Shown in pieces: positions 33,161 to 42,674 of a stretch of DNA of 50,301 nt. Every line of letters starts with the position of its first letter. The stretch's first letter is position 1. The notes under the pieces are model-generated. The model did no database searches. It had not been told where the DNA came from and saw nothing but the letters and a program-made list of their open reading frames with translations. Source of the DNA: Bacteroidales bacterium (GTDB lineage: Bacteria; Bacteroidota; Bacteroidia; Bacteroidales; UBA932); the NCBI GenBank assembly GCA_017412645.1, contig JAFPWX010000006.1:1-50301 (forward strand), written 5' to 3'. A program made the position numbers and the translations under genes.

Positions 33161-33192
33161 CAAATGTACGCCAAAAAGTTTCAATTAGCAAG
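33161..33192 (-). promoter_or_regulatory. Promoter of skp
   Basis: CTTG (33192-33189), 20 nt, then TACATTTG (33168-33161). The -7 is an exact match and the -33 a variant. The skp ATG is 40 nt downstream. Confidence 0.6.
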
Positions 33193-33198
33193 TATTTC

Positions 33199-35817
33199 CT
33201 AGAATTGCTGACCTATCACGAAGTGGAACTGGCTTCCGCCCTTCGAGCCTCTCGCATCCTTGTCGAAGCCGTAGCCCCAGTCGATACCCAGAAGGCCTAT
33301 CATAGGCAGGAAGATACGCACGCCCACACCCGCTGAACGCTTGATCTGGAAGGGATTGAAGTCGCGTATGTCCTTCCAGCAGTTACCGCCTTCGAGGAAG
33401 GCCAGGGCGAAGATGGTGCTCTGCGGCTGGAGGATCACGGGATAGCGGAGTTCGATGGTGAACTTGTCGTAGAGGTTGCCCGCGTACGCGCTTCCGCCCG
33501 AGTTGTACTTGGTAGTGGTGTACTGGGTGAGCGAGTAGTTGGTGTAGCCTCGCAGCGGGATGATGTCGTTGCCGTAGGTGCTGTAGCCGCTCATGCCGTC
33601 GCCGCCAACAAGGAAGCCCTCGAAGGGAGAGTATCCCCAGTTGCGGTTGTAGTAGCCGAGGTAGCCGAACTGCACGCGGGTCATGAGCACCAGGTCGCCC
33701 ACCAGCTTGGTGTAGTTGGCGAAATTCATCTTCAGCTTCCAGTACTCAATCCACTTGTAGCGGTCCCCTGAACTCCAGAGCATGTTGCCCGAAGCGTCGG
33801 TGGCGTCGTAGTCGACATCCTTCCAGCTGTTCACGCGCACCTTTTTCCCAGAGGCGTCGTAGGTGTGACGGCGCAGCAGCGAGTAAGGCGGAGTGAGCTG
33901 CAGGTTGGTGGAGAAGTCGGAACCCTGACGGGGATATATCTGCTGGTCGGTAGAGTTACGCGCCAGAGTGACCTGGTAGCTGAAGTTGTGCGACAGACCG
34001 TCCTGGAAGAAGAAGTAACCCTGATACCAGTTGGTGAGCTTATAGGTCTGCCAGCTGAGGCCGTTGTAGAGCACGAAGTAGTTGTCGGGCCATTTGAGCC
34101 TGGTTCCCAGGGAGGCGGAGAAGCCGTAGATCTCGAGGATGCGGTCTACCGTGTAATTGTAGAAGTAGTTGTAGTAGCCGCTGGAGTTGCTGGCCGTCTG
34201 CCGGGTATAGTAGGCGGAGAGGTTCAGCGAGGTGGGCTTTTTGCCTGTGAGCCAGGGCTCGGTGAAACCGGCGCTGATGGCGGTGTAGTAGGAGCCGTTG
34301 GTCTGGAAATGGAACGACAGGTTCTGCGCGTCACCCAGTGGGACCGGCCTCCATGCGCCCTTTTCGAACATGCGGTGGGTGCTGAAGTTGTTGAAACTCA
34401 CGCCCGCGGTGGCAACGAAGGTATGGCCGCCCCAACCGCCGGAGAGCTCCAGCTGGCTGGAAGGCTTTTCGGTGACGTTGTAGATTATGTCCACCGTGTT
34501 GTTGATCTGGTTGGGGACGATGCTGTAGCCGGTGTTGGGATCTGCTATGGCTTCCTGGTCGAACTGGCCCAGGGAGGCGATTTCACGTATACTGCGTTCG
34601 AAGTCGGTCTGGCTGAAGAGATACCCCGGACGGGTGAAGATCTGACGGCGGACTATCTTTTCGCTGGTGAGGTCGTTGCCGTTGATCACTATGTTGTTCA
34701 GGGTTGCCTGCTTTCCTTCGGAGATGCGCATCTCGACGTCCACCGAGTCGTTCTGGATATTGGTTTCCACCGGGGTGACCTGGAAGAAGAGGTAGCCGTT
34801 GTCGCGATAGAGCTTGGACACGTCGTACTCGTTCTGCTTGCCACCGCCGAAGAGGCGCTTTTCCATGGAGACCACGTCGTATACATCGCCCTTCTTCACA
34901 CCAAGGATTTCGTTGAGAGCATCTGTGGTGTACACCGAGTTGCCCGTCCAGGAGATATCGCGGAAGAAGTACTGGTCGCCCTCTTCCACCGTAATGTCTA
35001 TGGCCAGGCGGCCGGGCTCGAGGTAGTACATTGTATCCTTTACGATGCGGGCGTCGCGGTAGCCGGCCTCGTTGAAGGCACTCAGAAGGGTCTTTTTATC
35101 GTTGGGGTACTCCTTGGCGTCGAACTTTTTGCTGTGGAAGAAATTGTACCATTTGTTACTCTTGGTCTTCTTCATGCTCTTGGCGAGCTTGTATTCCTTC
35201 ACATGTTCGTTGCCGATGAAGTTGATCTCTCGCACTTTTACCTTGTCGCCACGGTCCACCGCAAAGTTCACGCGTATGGCGTTACGGATAATGGAGTCTT
35301 CCTGCACTTCGGCATTGACCTCGCAGTTCAGGAAACCCTTTTCCGCGTAGAAACGCTTGATGATATCGGATGCTGTTTTTTCCACGTAAGCGGAGAATTC
35401 ACCGCCGCGGCGCAGGTTCAGACGGTCCTGCAGGTCTTTCTTTTCGCCGGACTTCACGCCGGAGAAGGTCCAGCGGGAAACCCTGGGACGCTCCGCGATG
35501 CGCACTTTCAGGAAGATGCTGTCACGCGCAGGGCTCAGGTGATCGATGTCCAGGGACACATCGTCGAAGAAGCGCTGGAGGGAGAGCCTCTTCACAATCG
35601 CCGACATTTCTTCGCTGGGAATAGTGACCTCCATTCCCTCCTGCAGGCCGGTGAGGCTGATAATCTGACTGGAGGAGAAATAATGGTTGCCTTCCACGGC
35701 AACTCCGCCAAGGATGTATTTCTGAGGACGGTTGTAGTCTACCTCCACTCCCCCTTCCTGGGCCAGAAGACCCAGCGGGAGCAAAACTGCTGCAAGAAGC
35801 GTCAGGAGTTTCTTCAT
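33199..35817 (-). CDS. bamA: Outer-membrane protein assembly factor BamA
   Basis: The 872-aa core of the outer-membrane insertion machine. It has a signal peptide (MKKLLTLLAAVLLPLGLLAQ), five POTRA-type repeats up to about residue 430 (for example VAVEGNHYFS, ISWTGNSVYT, IVINGND), and a C-terminal beta-barrel ending FHFVIGQQF. The GTG at 35823 overlaps the uppS stop, but the ATG at 35817 gives the standard signal peptide and is chosen. It stands between uppS and skp, as in most Bacteroidota. Confidence 0.95.
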   Translation of the reverse strand: MKKLLTLLAAVLLPLGLLAQEGGVEVDYNRPQKYILGGVAVEGNHYFSSSQIISLTGLQEGMEVTIPSEEMSAIVKRLSLQRFFDDVSLDIDHLSPARDSIFLKVRIAERPRVSRWTFSGVKSGEKKDLQDRLNLRRGGEFSAYVEKTASDIIKRFYAEKGFLNCEVNAEVQEDSIIRNAIRVNFAVDRGDKVKVREINFIGNEHVKEYKLAKSMKKTKSNKWYNFFHSKKFDAKEYPNDKKTLLSAFNEAGYRDARIVKDTMYYLEPGRLAIDITVEEGDQYFFRDISWTGNSVYTTDALNEILGVKKGDVYDVVSMEKRLFGGGKQNEYDVSKLYRDNGYLFFQVTPVETNIQNDSVDVEMRISEGKQATLNNIVINGNDLTSEKIVRRQIFTRPGYLFSQTDFERSIREIASLGQFDQEAIADPNTGYSIVPNQINNTVDIIYNVTEKPSSQLELSGGWGGHTFVATAGVSFNNFSTHRMFEKGAWRPVPLGDAQNLSFHFQTNGSYYTAISAGFTEPWLTGKKPTSLNLSAYYTRQTASNSSGYYNYFYNYTVDRILEIYGFSASLGTRLKWPDNYFVLYNGLSWQTYKLTNWYQGYFFFQDGLSHNFSYQVTLARNSTDQQIYPRQGSDFSTNLQLTPPYSLLRRHTYDASGKKVRVNSWKDVDYDATDASGNMLWSSGDRYKWIEYWKLKMNFANYTKLVGDLVLMTRVQFGYLGYYNRNWGYSPFEGFLVGGDGMSGYSTYGNDIIPLRGYTNYSLTQYTTTKYNSGGSAYAGNLYDKFTIELRYPVILQPQSTIFALAFLEGGNCWKDIRDFNPFQIKRSAGVGVRIFLPMIGLLGIDWGYGFDKDARGSKGGSQFHFVIGQQF

Positions 35818-35819
35818 TC

Positions 35820-36491
35820 TCACTTATTCACTTTTCCGAAACGGCGGTCGCGGGAGGAATACTCCTCGAGCGCCGCGCGGAAACTTTCCTTTCTAAAATC
35901 GGGCCAAAGCGTGTCGGTGAAGACGAATTCGCTGTAGGCCGCCTGCCAGAGCAGGTAATTGCTTATTCTCTTTTCCCCGGAGGTGCGAATTATGAGGTCG
36001 GGATCCGGGATGCCGGCAGTGACCAGGAACGGTTCCAGGTCGGACTCTCCTGCTGCCGCCATTTTGCAGGCCGCCTGCTGGATGTCCCACTTGCCGCTGT
36101 AGCTCATGAAGAGTATCATGGTGAGCTTGTCTCCACCTGCAGTGGCCTTTTCCAGATAGGCTATTTCCTCACGGAGGGTTCCGGAGAGCCTTTCCAGATT
36201 ACCCAGCACACGGAAGCGCACCCCATTCTTCAGGAAGGTGGGATATTCGTTGTGCATGCTCTTGAGCATGAGGCCCATGAGGGCTTCCACTTCTTCCTGC
36301 GGGCGCTGCCAGTTCTCCTCCGAGAAGGCGAAGAGCGACAGATACGGAATGCCCAGTTCCACGCATGCTTCCGTTACGGCGCGAACGCTTTCCACGCCTT
36401 CGAAATGACCGTAGATACGCTCTTTCCCGCGTTCTTTGGCCCAGCGGCCGTTGCCGTCCATTATGATGGATACGTGTTTGGGAAGATTCAT
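35820..36491 (-). CDS. uppS: Undecaprenyl diphosphate synthase
   Basis: Cis-prenyltransferase making the C55 carrier lipid for cell-wall and glycan synthesis. From the ATG at 36491 it has 223 aa. It shows MDGNGRWA (11-18, catalytic Asp12), FAFSEENWQRP, and the C-terminal RTSGEKRISNYLLWQAAYSEF with FTDTLWPDF. A longer open frame upstream lies inside nadK and is not used. It starts 2 nt after nadK. Confidence 0.96.
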   Translation of the reverse strand: MNLPKHVSIIMDGNGRWAKERGKERIYGHFEGVESVRAVTEACVELGIPYLSLFAFSEENWQRPQEEVEALMGLMLKSMHNEYPTFLKNGVRFRVLGNLERLSGTLREEIAYLEKATAGGDKLTMILFMSYSGKWDIQQAACKMAAAGESDLEPFLVTAGIPDPDLIIRTSGEKRISNYLLWQAAYSEFVFTDTLWPDFRKESFRAALEEYSSRDRRFGKVNK

Positions 36492-36493
36492 GG

Positions 36494-37312
36494 CTAGATA
36501 TGCATATTGCGGACGTCCTGCCCCCAGAACAGCCGGATGCGGAGGGCGTCGATGAAATTCTCCTGGCCCAGATCCACCAGGCGCAGTTTGAAGGGTGCGG
36601 TGCGTATGCTGATCTCCGTGTCGGAGGGGATTTCGTGGCGACGGTTGTCCAGACTCAGGGAGAGCCTGCCGCTGCGGGAGCTGCCCTTCATGGTGATGGC
36701 CTTGCCGGCCGGGACGACGAGGGGACGGAGGCCCAGGTTGTGCGGGGCTACCGGAGTGAGCAGCAGCACCTCGGCGTCCGGCAGGCATATGGGGCCTCCC
36801 GCGCTGAGGTTGTAGGCAGTAGAGCCCGAACTGGTGGCTGCCATGAGGCCGTCCGCCCAGTAGCTGGGGAGCTCCATTCCGCCAACGGTAGCCTGTATGC
36901 TTATGGTATCGGCTCCCGAACGGTACACCCCGGCCTCGTTGAGCGCGTAGGGCCAGAAATCTCCAGGCACTGGGCAGGGAGACGACACCTGTAGCATGGC
37001 CCTTTCCTTGATGGTGTAGCTACCCTCCAGGATGGGGGCGGCCACGAGCTCCGGCTTGTTCCCTGAAAGGAAACCCAGACGGCCGAAGTTCACACCGAGG
37101 ATGGGGATGCCGGCCTCGGCGACCATACGGGTGGTGCCGAGGAAGGTGCCATCGCCGCCGATACTGAGCACCATGGAGGTGCCAGGAAGAATGTCTTCCC
37201 TGGCTACGGCCGGGTAGAAATCCGCTCCCCCGCCACGCAGCGCTTCGCTCAGAGCCTTGAAGCGGGCGTCGCCGGGAATGGACGGATCTCCTATATGAAA
37301 TGCTATTTTCAT
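36494..37312 (-). CDS. nadK: NAD kinase
   Basis: Phosphorylates NAD to NADP. From the ATG at 37312 it has 272 aa. The catalytic GGDGT lies at 52-56, then GVNFGRLGFLS, the NE pair in LNEAGVYR, and the conserved SSGSTAYNLSAGGP. An upstream start at 37354 would lie before the -7 element at 37322-37329 and is rejected. It is first of the nadK-uppS-bamA run and diverges from pdxJ across 66 bp. Confidence 0.95.
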   Translation of the reverse strand: MKIAFHIGDPSIPGDARFKALSEALRGGGADFYPAVAREDILPGTSMVLSIGGDGTFLGTTRMVAEAGIPILGVNFGRLGFLSGNKPELVAAPILEGSYTIKERAMLQVSSPCPVPGDFWPYALNEAGVYRSGADTISIQATVGGMELPSYWADGLMAATSSGSTAYNLSAGGPICLPDAEVLLLTPVAPHNLGLRPLVVPAGKAITMKGSSRSGRLSLSLDNRRHEIPSDTEISIRTAPFKLRLVDLGQENFIDALRIRLFWGQDVRNMHI

Positions 37313-37321
37313 AATAGAAGG

Positions 37322-37329
37322 CAAAAATA
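37322..37329 (-). promoter_or_regulatory. -7 element of nadK
   Basis: TATTTTTG fits TAnnTTTG and ends 9 nt before the nadK ATG. No -33 match, so confidence is limited. Confidence 0.45.
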
Positions 37330-37363
37330 CCAATAATTTTAGGATTTTCCGCACGGTTTTTGC

Positions 37364-37371
37364 TACATTTG
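37364..37371 (+). promoter_or_regulatory. -7 element of pdxJ
   Basis: TACATTTG fits TAnnTTTG and ends 7 nt before the pdxJ ATG, implying a leaderless or nearly leaderless mRNA. No clear -33. Confidence 0.55.
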
Positions 37372-37378
37372 TAAAGAA

Positions 37379-38095
37379 ATGACCAGACTAAGCGTCAATA
37401 TCAACAAGATTGCCACCCTGCGCAATGCCCGGGGCGGCAATCTGCCCGATGTACTCAAGGCCGCCGTGGATATAGAATCCTTCGGAGCGGAGGGCATCAC
37501 GGTGCATCCGAGGCCCGATGAGCGCCACATTCGCTATGCCGATGTCCGTGCCCTCAAACCCCTTGTCCGCACGGAATTCAACATCGAAGGCAATCCTATA
37601 GAAAGTTTCTGCGACCTGGTTCTCGAAGTGGTTCCAACGCAGGTGACACTGGTGCCCGACGCGCACGATGCAATCACCTCGAATGCCGGCTGGAACTGCC
37701 TGGAACACAAGGAGTTCCTCTCCGAAAAGTGCCGGCTCTTCCACTCCCGCGGAATCCGGGTTTCCATCTTCATCGACCCGGATCCGGCCCAGGCCTTCGC
37801 CGCTGCCGCGTGCGGAGCCGACAGGGTGGAACTCTACACTGCCGCATATGCGGAGCAGTTCCCGCAGAATCCGGAGAAGGCTGTCGCCCCCTACCTTGCT
37901 ACCGCCAAAGCCGTAAAGGAAGCCGGCATCGGCCTGAACGCCGGGCACGACCTCAATCTGGACAACCTCCGCTATTATCTGCACACCATCCCCTGGACGG
38001 ACGAAGTTTCCATCGGCCATGCGCTCATCAGCGACGCTCTCTACCTCGGCCTGGAAGAAACCGTACGGCGCTATCTTCACGAAACCAAGGGTTAA
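37379..38095 (+). CDS. pdxJ: Pyridoxine 5'-phosphate synthase
   Basis: Last ring-forming enzyme of the DXP-dependent vitamin B6 pathway. The 238-aa TIM barrel shows [17 protein letters not shown] at the start, [26 protein letters not shown]-type segment TLVPDAHDA, and [13 protein letters not shown]. Divergent from nadK; the next gene begins 54 nt downstream with its own -7 element. Confidence 0.96.
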   Translation: MTRLSVNINKIATLRNARGGNLPDVLKAAVDIESFGAEGITVHPRPDERHIRYADVRALKPLVRTEFNIEGNPIESFCDLVLEVVPTQVTLVPDAHDAITSNAGWNCLEHKEFLSEKCRLFHSRGIRVSIFIDPDPAQAFAAAACGADRVELYTAAYAEQFPQNPEKAVAPYLATAKAVKEAGIGLNAGHDLNLDNLRYYLHTIPWTDEVSIGHALISDALYLGLEETVRRYLHETKG

Positions 38096-38106
38096 AAGTT
38101 TTTGAG

Positions 38107-38114
38107 TATATTTG
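38107..38114 (+). promoter_or_regulatory. -7 element of the Skp-like lipoprotein gene
   Basis: TATATTTG is an exact TAnnTTTG match 35 nt before the ATG at 38150. No convincing -33 element. Confidence 0.5.
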
Positions 38115-38149
38115 CACTTTCATCCGAATATTTAAAGTTTAATAATTAT

Positions 38150-38761
38150 ATGAAACGCACTACCTTATTCCTCGGCATACTTGCCATTGCCGGAATCCTC
38201 GCAGTCTCCTGCAACAACACTCCCAAGTCCGCCCAGGCCCAGGACGGTGAAGCCACCGAAACCGGCGCCTCCAAGGGCGATATCGTTTACTTCAACCTGG
38301 ACCGCGTGCTCGAAGAGTACGACATGGCCAACGACCTCCGTAGCGTTGTGGAAACCAAGGTCGGCAGCATCAACCAGGAAGTGAACCGCCGTGGCAGCAA
38401 GCTGGAGAAAGACATCAAGGCTTTCCAGGACAAGATCGACAAGGGTCTCCTTACCCGCAGCGTAGCTGAAGTTCAGAGCAACGACCTCCAGAAGCGTCAG
38501 AACGACTTCCAGCAGTACGCCGCCACCAAGCAGCAGGAAATCGCTGAGGAGCAGCAGGTCATGATGAACCAGATTGCCGACGCAATCCAGACCTTCCTCG
38601 TAAAGTACAATGAGGAGAAGCAGTTCGCCATGATTCTCACCACCCAGGGCAACATCCTCACGGCTCCCGTTACCGTTGCAGATCCCGCCCTCGACATCAC
38701 CGATGATATCCTCGCAGGCCTCAACGCCGAGTATATCAAAACCAAGGGAGAAAAGAAGTAA
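38150..38761 (+). CDS. OmpH/Skp-like lipoprotein
   Basis: A 203-aa lipoprotein. The signal ends with LAVSC (lipobox), followed by a short acidic linker and a Skp-like core: GDIVYFNLDRVLEEYDMANDL, a long Gln-rich helical hairpin (about 80-150), and FAMILTTQGNILTAPVTVADPALDITDDIL. The fixed lipid anchor distinguishes it from the soluble Skp at 32558-33121 and implies a membrane-tethered chaperone. The ATG at 38150 is chosen because it gives the lipoprotein signal; upstream codons cover the promoter. Confidence 0.9.
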   Translation: MKRTTLFLGILAIAGILAVSCNNTPKSAQAQDGEATETGASKGDIVYFNLDRVLEEYDMANDLRSVVETKVGSINQEVNRRGSKLEKDIKAFQDKIDKGLLTRSVAEVQSNDLQKRQNDFQQYAATKQQEIAEEQQVMMNQIADAIQTFLVKYNEEKQFAMILTTQGNILTAPVTVADPALDITDDILAGLNAEYIKTKGEKK

Positions 38762-38767
38762 TCTGTC

Positions 38768-39889
38768 TTGAGAATTGCCTTCCTTTCGTGCTTCTACCCC
38801 TATCGCGGCGGTATCTCCCAGTTCAGCGCCTGCATGATGCTGGAACTGGCGAAAGAGCATGAGGTCAAGGCTTTCAATTTCAGCAGACAATATCCTTCAA
38901 TACTATTCCCGGGCACCACTCAGTATGTGACGCCCGGGGATTTTGCTACCAAGGTGGAATCCGACCGGGTGCTGGACAGCGTGAATCCCTTCACCTGGAA
39001 GCGCACCGCACGCCGCATCCTGGAGTGGAAACCCGACGTGGTTTACATCTGCTGGTGGAATACCTTTTTCGGCCCCTCGATGGGTCGGGTGGCGCATTTC
39101 CTGAAGCGCCGCGGAGTGCGGGCGATTGGCATTCTGCACAATGTGCTTCCGCATGAACACCGCATCTGGGACAAGCCGCTGGTGAAGCATTTCCTCGGCG
39201 GATGTTCGGGCTTTGTGACCCTTGGAAACGAGGGCAGCGAATCGCTTGCCAGTCTGGGCGGTTTTAGCTTCACGGAGCTGTTCCATCCGGTATACAGCCA
39301 GTTCGGGGAGAAGCTCCCGCGGGCCGAGGCCGAGAAAAGGATGGGCATCCCGGCCGGCGGTAAGAACCTGCTGTTCTTCGGGCTCATCCGCCGCTACAAG
39401 GGGCTGGACATACTCATCCAGGCGTTCGGCCTGCTGCCGGAAGACTATCATCTGATTATCGCCGGCGAGCCCTACGGCGGGTTCGAGGAGTATCAGGCCC
39501 TTATTGACTCAAATCCCGGAGCCAGCCGCATCCACTGCTTCACAAAGTACATTGCCGACGAAGAGGTGAAGGACTACTTCTCCGCGGCCGACCTCTCGGT
39601 ACTCCCCTACCGCAGCGCCACCCAGAGCGGCGTTAGGGCGGTGAGCTACCATTTCGGCGTACCCATGGTGGTGACCGACACCGGAAGCCTCCGGGCCGAC
39701 ATCGAAGGCACGGGCACGGGACTTGTTGCAGCTGAAGCCACTCCGGAGGCAGTCGCTGATGCGGTGCGCCGCTTCTTCGACACCCCCGGCCTGGCCGATG
39801 AATGCCGCGCCAACATTGAAAAGGAAATGGACCGTCTGAGCTGGAAGAACTTCTGCTCGCGGCTCTTGAAATATACAGCAACGATATGA
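38768..39889 (+). CDS. GT4-family glycosyltransferase
   Basis: A 373-aa GT-B glycosyltransferase. The N-terminal domain opens FLSCFYPYRGGISQFSACM, and the C-terminal Rossmann half has FFGLIRRYKGLDILIQAF and the donor-site region LPYRSATQSGVRAVSYHFGVPMVVTD, typical of GT4. It probably adds a sugar to a surface glycan or glycolipid; acceptor unknown. The only sensible start is a TTG at 38768, since no ATG occurs before the essential first strand. It begins 6 nt after the lipoprotein gene and overlaps the next gene by 4 nt (ATGA). Confidence 0.9.
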   Translation: MRIAFLSCFYPYRGGISQFSACMMLELAKEHEVKAFNFSRQYPSILFPGTTQYVTPGDFATKVESDRVLDSVNPFTWKRTARRILEWKPDVVYICWWNTFFGPSMGRVAHFLKRRGVRAIGILHNVLPHEHRIWDKPLVKHFLGGCSGFVTLGNEGSESLASLGGFSFTELFHPVYSQFGEKLPRAEAEKRMGIPAGGKNLLFFGLIRRYKGLDILIQAFGLLPEDYHLIIAGEPYGGFEEYQALIDSNPGASRIHCFTKYIADEEVKDYFSAADLSVLPYRSATQSGVRAVSYHFGVPMVVTDTGSLRADIEGTGTGLVAAEATPEAVADAVRRFFDTPGLADECRANIEKEMDRLSWKNFCSRLLKYTATI

Positions 39890-41388
39890 AACGCTTTGCC
39901 GTCATAATGCTTCTCTGCATGGCCGTTCCCGCATTCGGCCAGCAATATCAGGTGCCTGAAATCACCGTCTCCAAGGACAAGGTCCGGGTAGACGGAAAGT
40001 CGTACTACGCCCACGTGGTCACGGCCAAGCAGACGCTCTACTCCATCGCCAAGGTGTACGGAGTGAGCCTTCAGGATATCTACGACGCCAACCGCAACCT
40101 CGACCTCGAGTCCAAGGGCCTGAAGGCCGGGCAGGTGCTGCTGATTCCGGTGGTAGCGGCAGTTCCGGCGGCAAAGATGGCCGAAAATGATTCCGCACCT
40201 GGCGGGGAGGGCATCGGAGGCACGCCTCTCGGAGGCGATGCCCTACCCGACCAGCCAGCACCCGAAGAGCAGGACGGCCGCTCGCTCTTCCCGAAACTTC
40301 GCGAACTCCTGGAAACTCTCGCCTCAACTCCCGGCGAGGACAGCACCTTCGTTGCCGACATCCCCGAAGTCATAAACGTCTCCATCCTCCTTCCCTTTGG
40401 GGCGGGAAGCATGGCCGACAGCAAGAGCGTGGATTTCTACAGCGGAGCGCTGCTGGCGGCAAGGGACCTTGGCAACAAGGGCATCAGGATGGAAATCAAC
40501 GCCTACGACATAGCCGGAGGAAAGCTCACTTATTCAATGGTGAACAATGCCGATGTGGTGCTCGGGCCGGTTTCCGAGGCCGACGTGATGGCTGCTGCCC
40601 GCATGGCGAACGTGGGGCGTTATGTCATCTCCCCGCTTGAACCCCGCACCGCCGGAATGGCCGACACGCTCCGCGTGATCCAGGCTCCCACTCCCGCTCG
40701 CGCACAGGCCGAAGATGCCGTCAGCTGGGCCATCTCCGACATGGCTCCCGGCGACTCGCTGGTACTCATCCGCGAGAAGGGCAAGACTCCAGGCGAAACA
40801 GCCCAGGCCCTCATCAAGGCGCTTAAGGAATCGGGACGGCGCTACGCTACCATCTCCTACGACCTTCTGGACGGCCTTCAGATACAGCCTGTGTTCGTGG
40901 ACAAATCCAGCCCGAACGGGACAACCCGCTATCTCATCGCCTCCGACGAGGAGTCGTTCGTGAACGACGCGGTGCGTAACATCAACCTGATGGCCTACAA
41001 GAAGCAGGCTGTGGCCCTTTACGGCCCGTCGCGCCTGCGCAGCTACGCCACCATCGAGACGGAGAACCTGCACAACGTTTGCAGCCACGTCTCCACTACA
41101 TACCAAACCGACTACATGTCGCCCTCCGTGCAGGCCTTCATCATGGCCTACAGGGCCCTCTACGGAGCCGAACCCAATCAGTTCGCCTTCCACGGCTACG
41201 ACTGTCTCACCTATTTCGTGACGATGTGCTCGCGCTACGGACGCAACTGGTTCCACCGCCTTCCCGCCGAGAGCGGCCGCGGGCTCCAGACCGACTTCTC
41301 CTTCGGCCTCGCTCCCCGCGCCGGACAGGTGAACCAGGCGGTTCGCCGCGTAGTCTACACTCCTGAATTCGAAACCGTTCTTCAGTAA
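39886..41388 (+). CDS. LysM protein with periplasmic-binding-like domain
   Basis: A 500-aa exported protein. After a signal peptide (to about residue 18, PAFGQ) comes a LysM domain (about 43-90: YYAHVVTAKQTLYSIAKVYGVSLQDIYDANR), which binds peptidoglycan, then an acidic linker, then from about residue 160 a domain like type I periplasmic binding proteins (ISILLPFG-like start, YDIAGGKLTYSMVNNADVVLGPV). There is no transporter nearby, so it is probably a cell-wall anchored structural or sensory protein. Translationally coupled to the glycosyltransferase gene. Confidence 0.85.
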   Translation: MKRFAVIMLLCMAVPAFGQQYQVPEITVSKDKVRVDGKSYYAHVVTAKQTLYSIAKVYGVSLQDIYDANRNLDLESKGLKAGQVLLIPVVAAVPAAKMAENDSAPGGEGIGGTPLGGDALPDQPAPEEQDGRSLFPKLRELLETLASTPGEDSTFVADIPEVINVSILLPFGAGSMADSKSVDFYSGALLAARDLGNKGIRMEINAYDIAGGKLTYSMVNNADVVLGPVSEADVMAAARMANVGRYVISPLEPRTAGMADTLRVIQAPTPARAQAEDAVSWAISDMAPGDSLVLIREKGKTPGETAQALIKALKESGRRYATISYDLLDGLQIQPVFVDKSSPNGTTRYLIASDEESFVNDAVRNINLMAYKKQAVALYGPSRLRSYATIETENLHNVCSHVSTTYQTDYMSPSVQAFIMAYRALYGAEPNQFAFHGYDCLTYFVTMCSRYGRNWFHRLPAESGRGLQTDFSFGLAPRAGQVNQAVRRVVYTPEFETVLQ

Positions 41389-41391
41389 ACC

Positions 41392-42627
41392 ATGAAACGA
41401 TTCATATGCATACTCGCGGCGGCTCTGCTCGTGAGCTCTATAGCGTTTGCACGGGGTTTCGGCGATAGTTTTACCGACGCCACGCTCCGCCTCGACTATA
41501 TCTTTTCCGGTAACGCCACCGAGTCTTCAATATCTTTCCTGCAGGCCTACCGCACTTCCGGATGGGCCGGACGCAGGGGCAATCTGGACAGCCTGCTTCT
41601 CGCGGGAAACGGCCGCATCGAGGTGCTGGATCCGGAAAGCGGCGAAGTGCTTTACTGCCAGTCGTTTTCCACCCTCTTCCAGGAGTGGCAGTGCACCGAG
41701 GAGGCCACGCACGTGACCAAGGGTTTCGAGAATTGTTTCCAGGTGCCATGGCCAAAACGCAAAGTTAACGTAAGAGTCACTCTTACAGACAATTACCACA
41801 GTGTGAAGGCGTCGCTCACCCACCCCGTCGACCCGTCCGACATACTCATCCGCCCGCTCAAGACCTCCTGCCCGTGGAGGCAGATACGCGGCGGCGGCAA
41901 CCATGCCGGCAAGGTGGACGTGGCGATTTTGGGAGACGGCTACGCCGAGAAGGACCTCCGCAAGTTCTGGAATGACGCCACCAAGACGGCCGAGGCCCTG
42001 CTCTCGCACGAGCCCTTCGCCTCCATGAAGGACAAGTTCAACTTCGTGGCAGTAGCGGCTCCTTCGGAAGATTCGGGAGTGTCGGTGCCGCACATGAACA
42101 GCTGGAAACGCACCGCCTTCGGCAGCCACTACGATACCTTCTACACCGACCGCTACCTCACCACATCCAACCAGAGGGCCATTTTCGACGCTCTGGCCGG
42201 AGTGCCGTTCGAGATCATGATCATCCTCGGCAACACCGACAAATACGGCGGCGGTGGCATCTACAATTCGGTTACGCTCGTTTCCGCCGGGCACCGCACT
42301 TTCCGCGTAGTTACGGTGCATGAGTTCGGCCACGCTTTCGCAGGCCTGGGCGACGAATACTACTACGACGACGATTATTCCGACAACTATCCCGACGGCG
42401 TGGAGCCCTGGGAGCCCAATATCACCACCCGCACCGACTTCGCCTCCAAATGGGAAGATCTTGTGAATGAAGGGGTTGCCGGCCTGTACGAGGGCGGCGG
42501 CTATCGATCCAAAGGCATATGGCGCCCGGCGGAGAACTGCCGCATGCGCACAAACGAATGCGAAGGCTTCTGTCCTGTGTGCACGAGGGCCATTATCCGG
42601 ATGACGGAATACCTCACGAAAAACTGA
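41392..42627 (+). CDS. M64-family metallopeptidase (IgA peptidase-like)
   Basis: A 411-aa secreted zinc peptidase. Signal peptide MKRFICILAAALLVSSIAFA, an N-terminal immunoglobulin-like domain, then the catalytic domain from about residue 180 (VDVAILGDGYAEKDLRKF). The zinc site is HEFGH (H310, E311, H314) followed by AGLGDEY, and the C-terminus has the Cys pair CRMRTNECEGFCPVC. The family includes an enzyme that cuts IgA, but most members have unknown targets. It starts 3 nt after the LysM gene. Confidence 0.9.
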   Translation: MKRFICILAAALLVSSIAFARGFGDSFTDATLRLDYIFSGNATESSISFLQAYRTSGWAGRRGNLDSLLLAGNGRIEVLDPESGEVLYCQSFSTLFQEWQCTEEATHVTKGFENCFQVPWPKRKVNVRVTLTDNYHSVKASLTHPVDPSDILIRPLKTSCPWRQIRGGGNHAGKVDVAILGDGYAEKDLRKFWNDATKTAEALLSHEPFASMKDKFNFVAVAAPSEDSGVSVPHMNSWKRTAFGSHYDTFYTDRYLTTSNQRAIFDALAGVPFEIMIILGNTDKYGGGGIYNSVTLVSAGHRTFRVVTVHEFGHAFAGLGDEYYYDDDYSDNYPDGVEPWEPNITTRTDFASKWEDLVNEGVAGLYEGGGYRSKGIWRPAENCRMRTNECEGFCPVCTRAIIRMTEYLTKN

Positions 42628-42636
42628 ACAAATAAA

Positions 42637-42668
42637 TTTGTTTTTCTCTGCGTTTGCTTGTAACTTTG
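42637..42668 (+). promoter_or_regulatory. Promoter of engB
   Basis: TTTG (42637-42640), 20 nt, TAACTTTG (42661-42668), then only 6 nt to the ATG at 42675. An exact consensus match that implies a leaderless mRNA. Confidence 0.85.
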
Positions 42669-42674
42669 TAAGTC

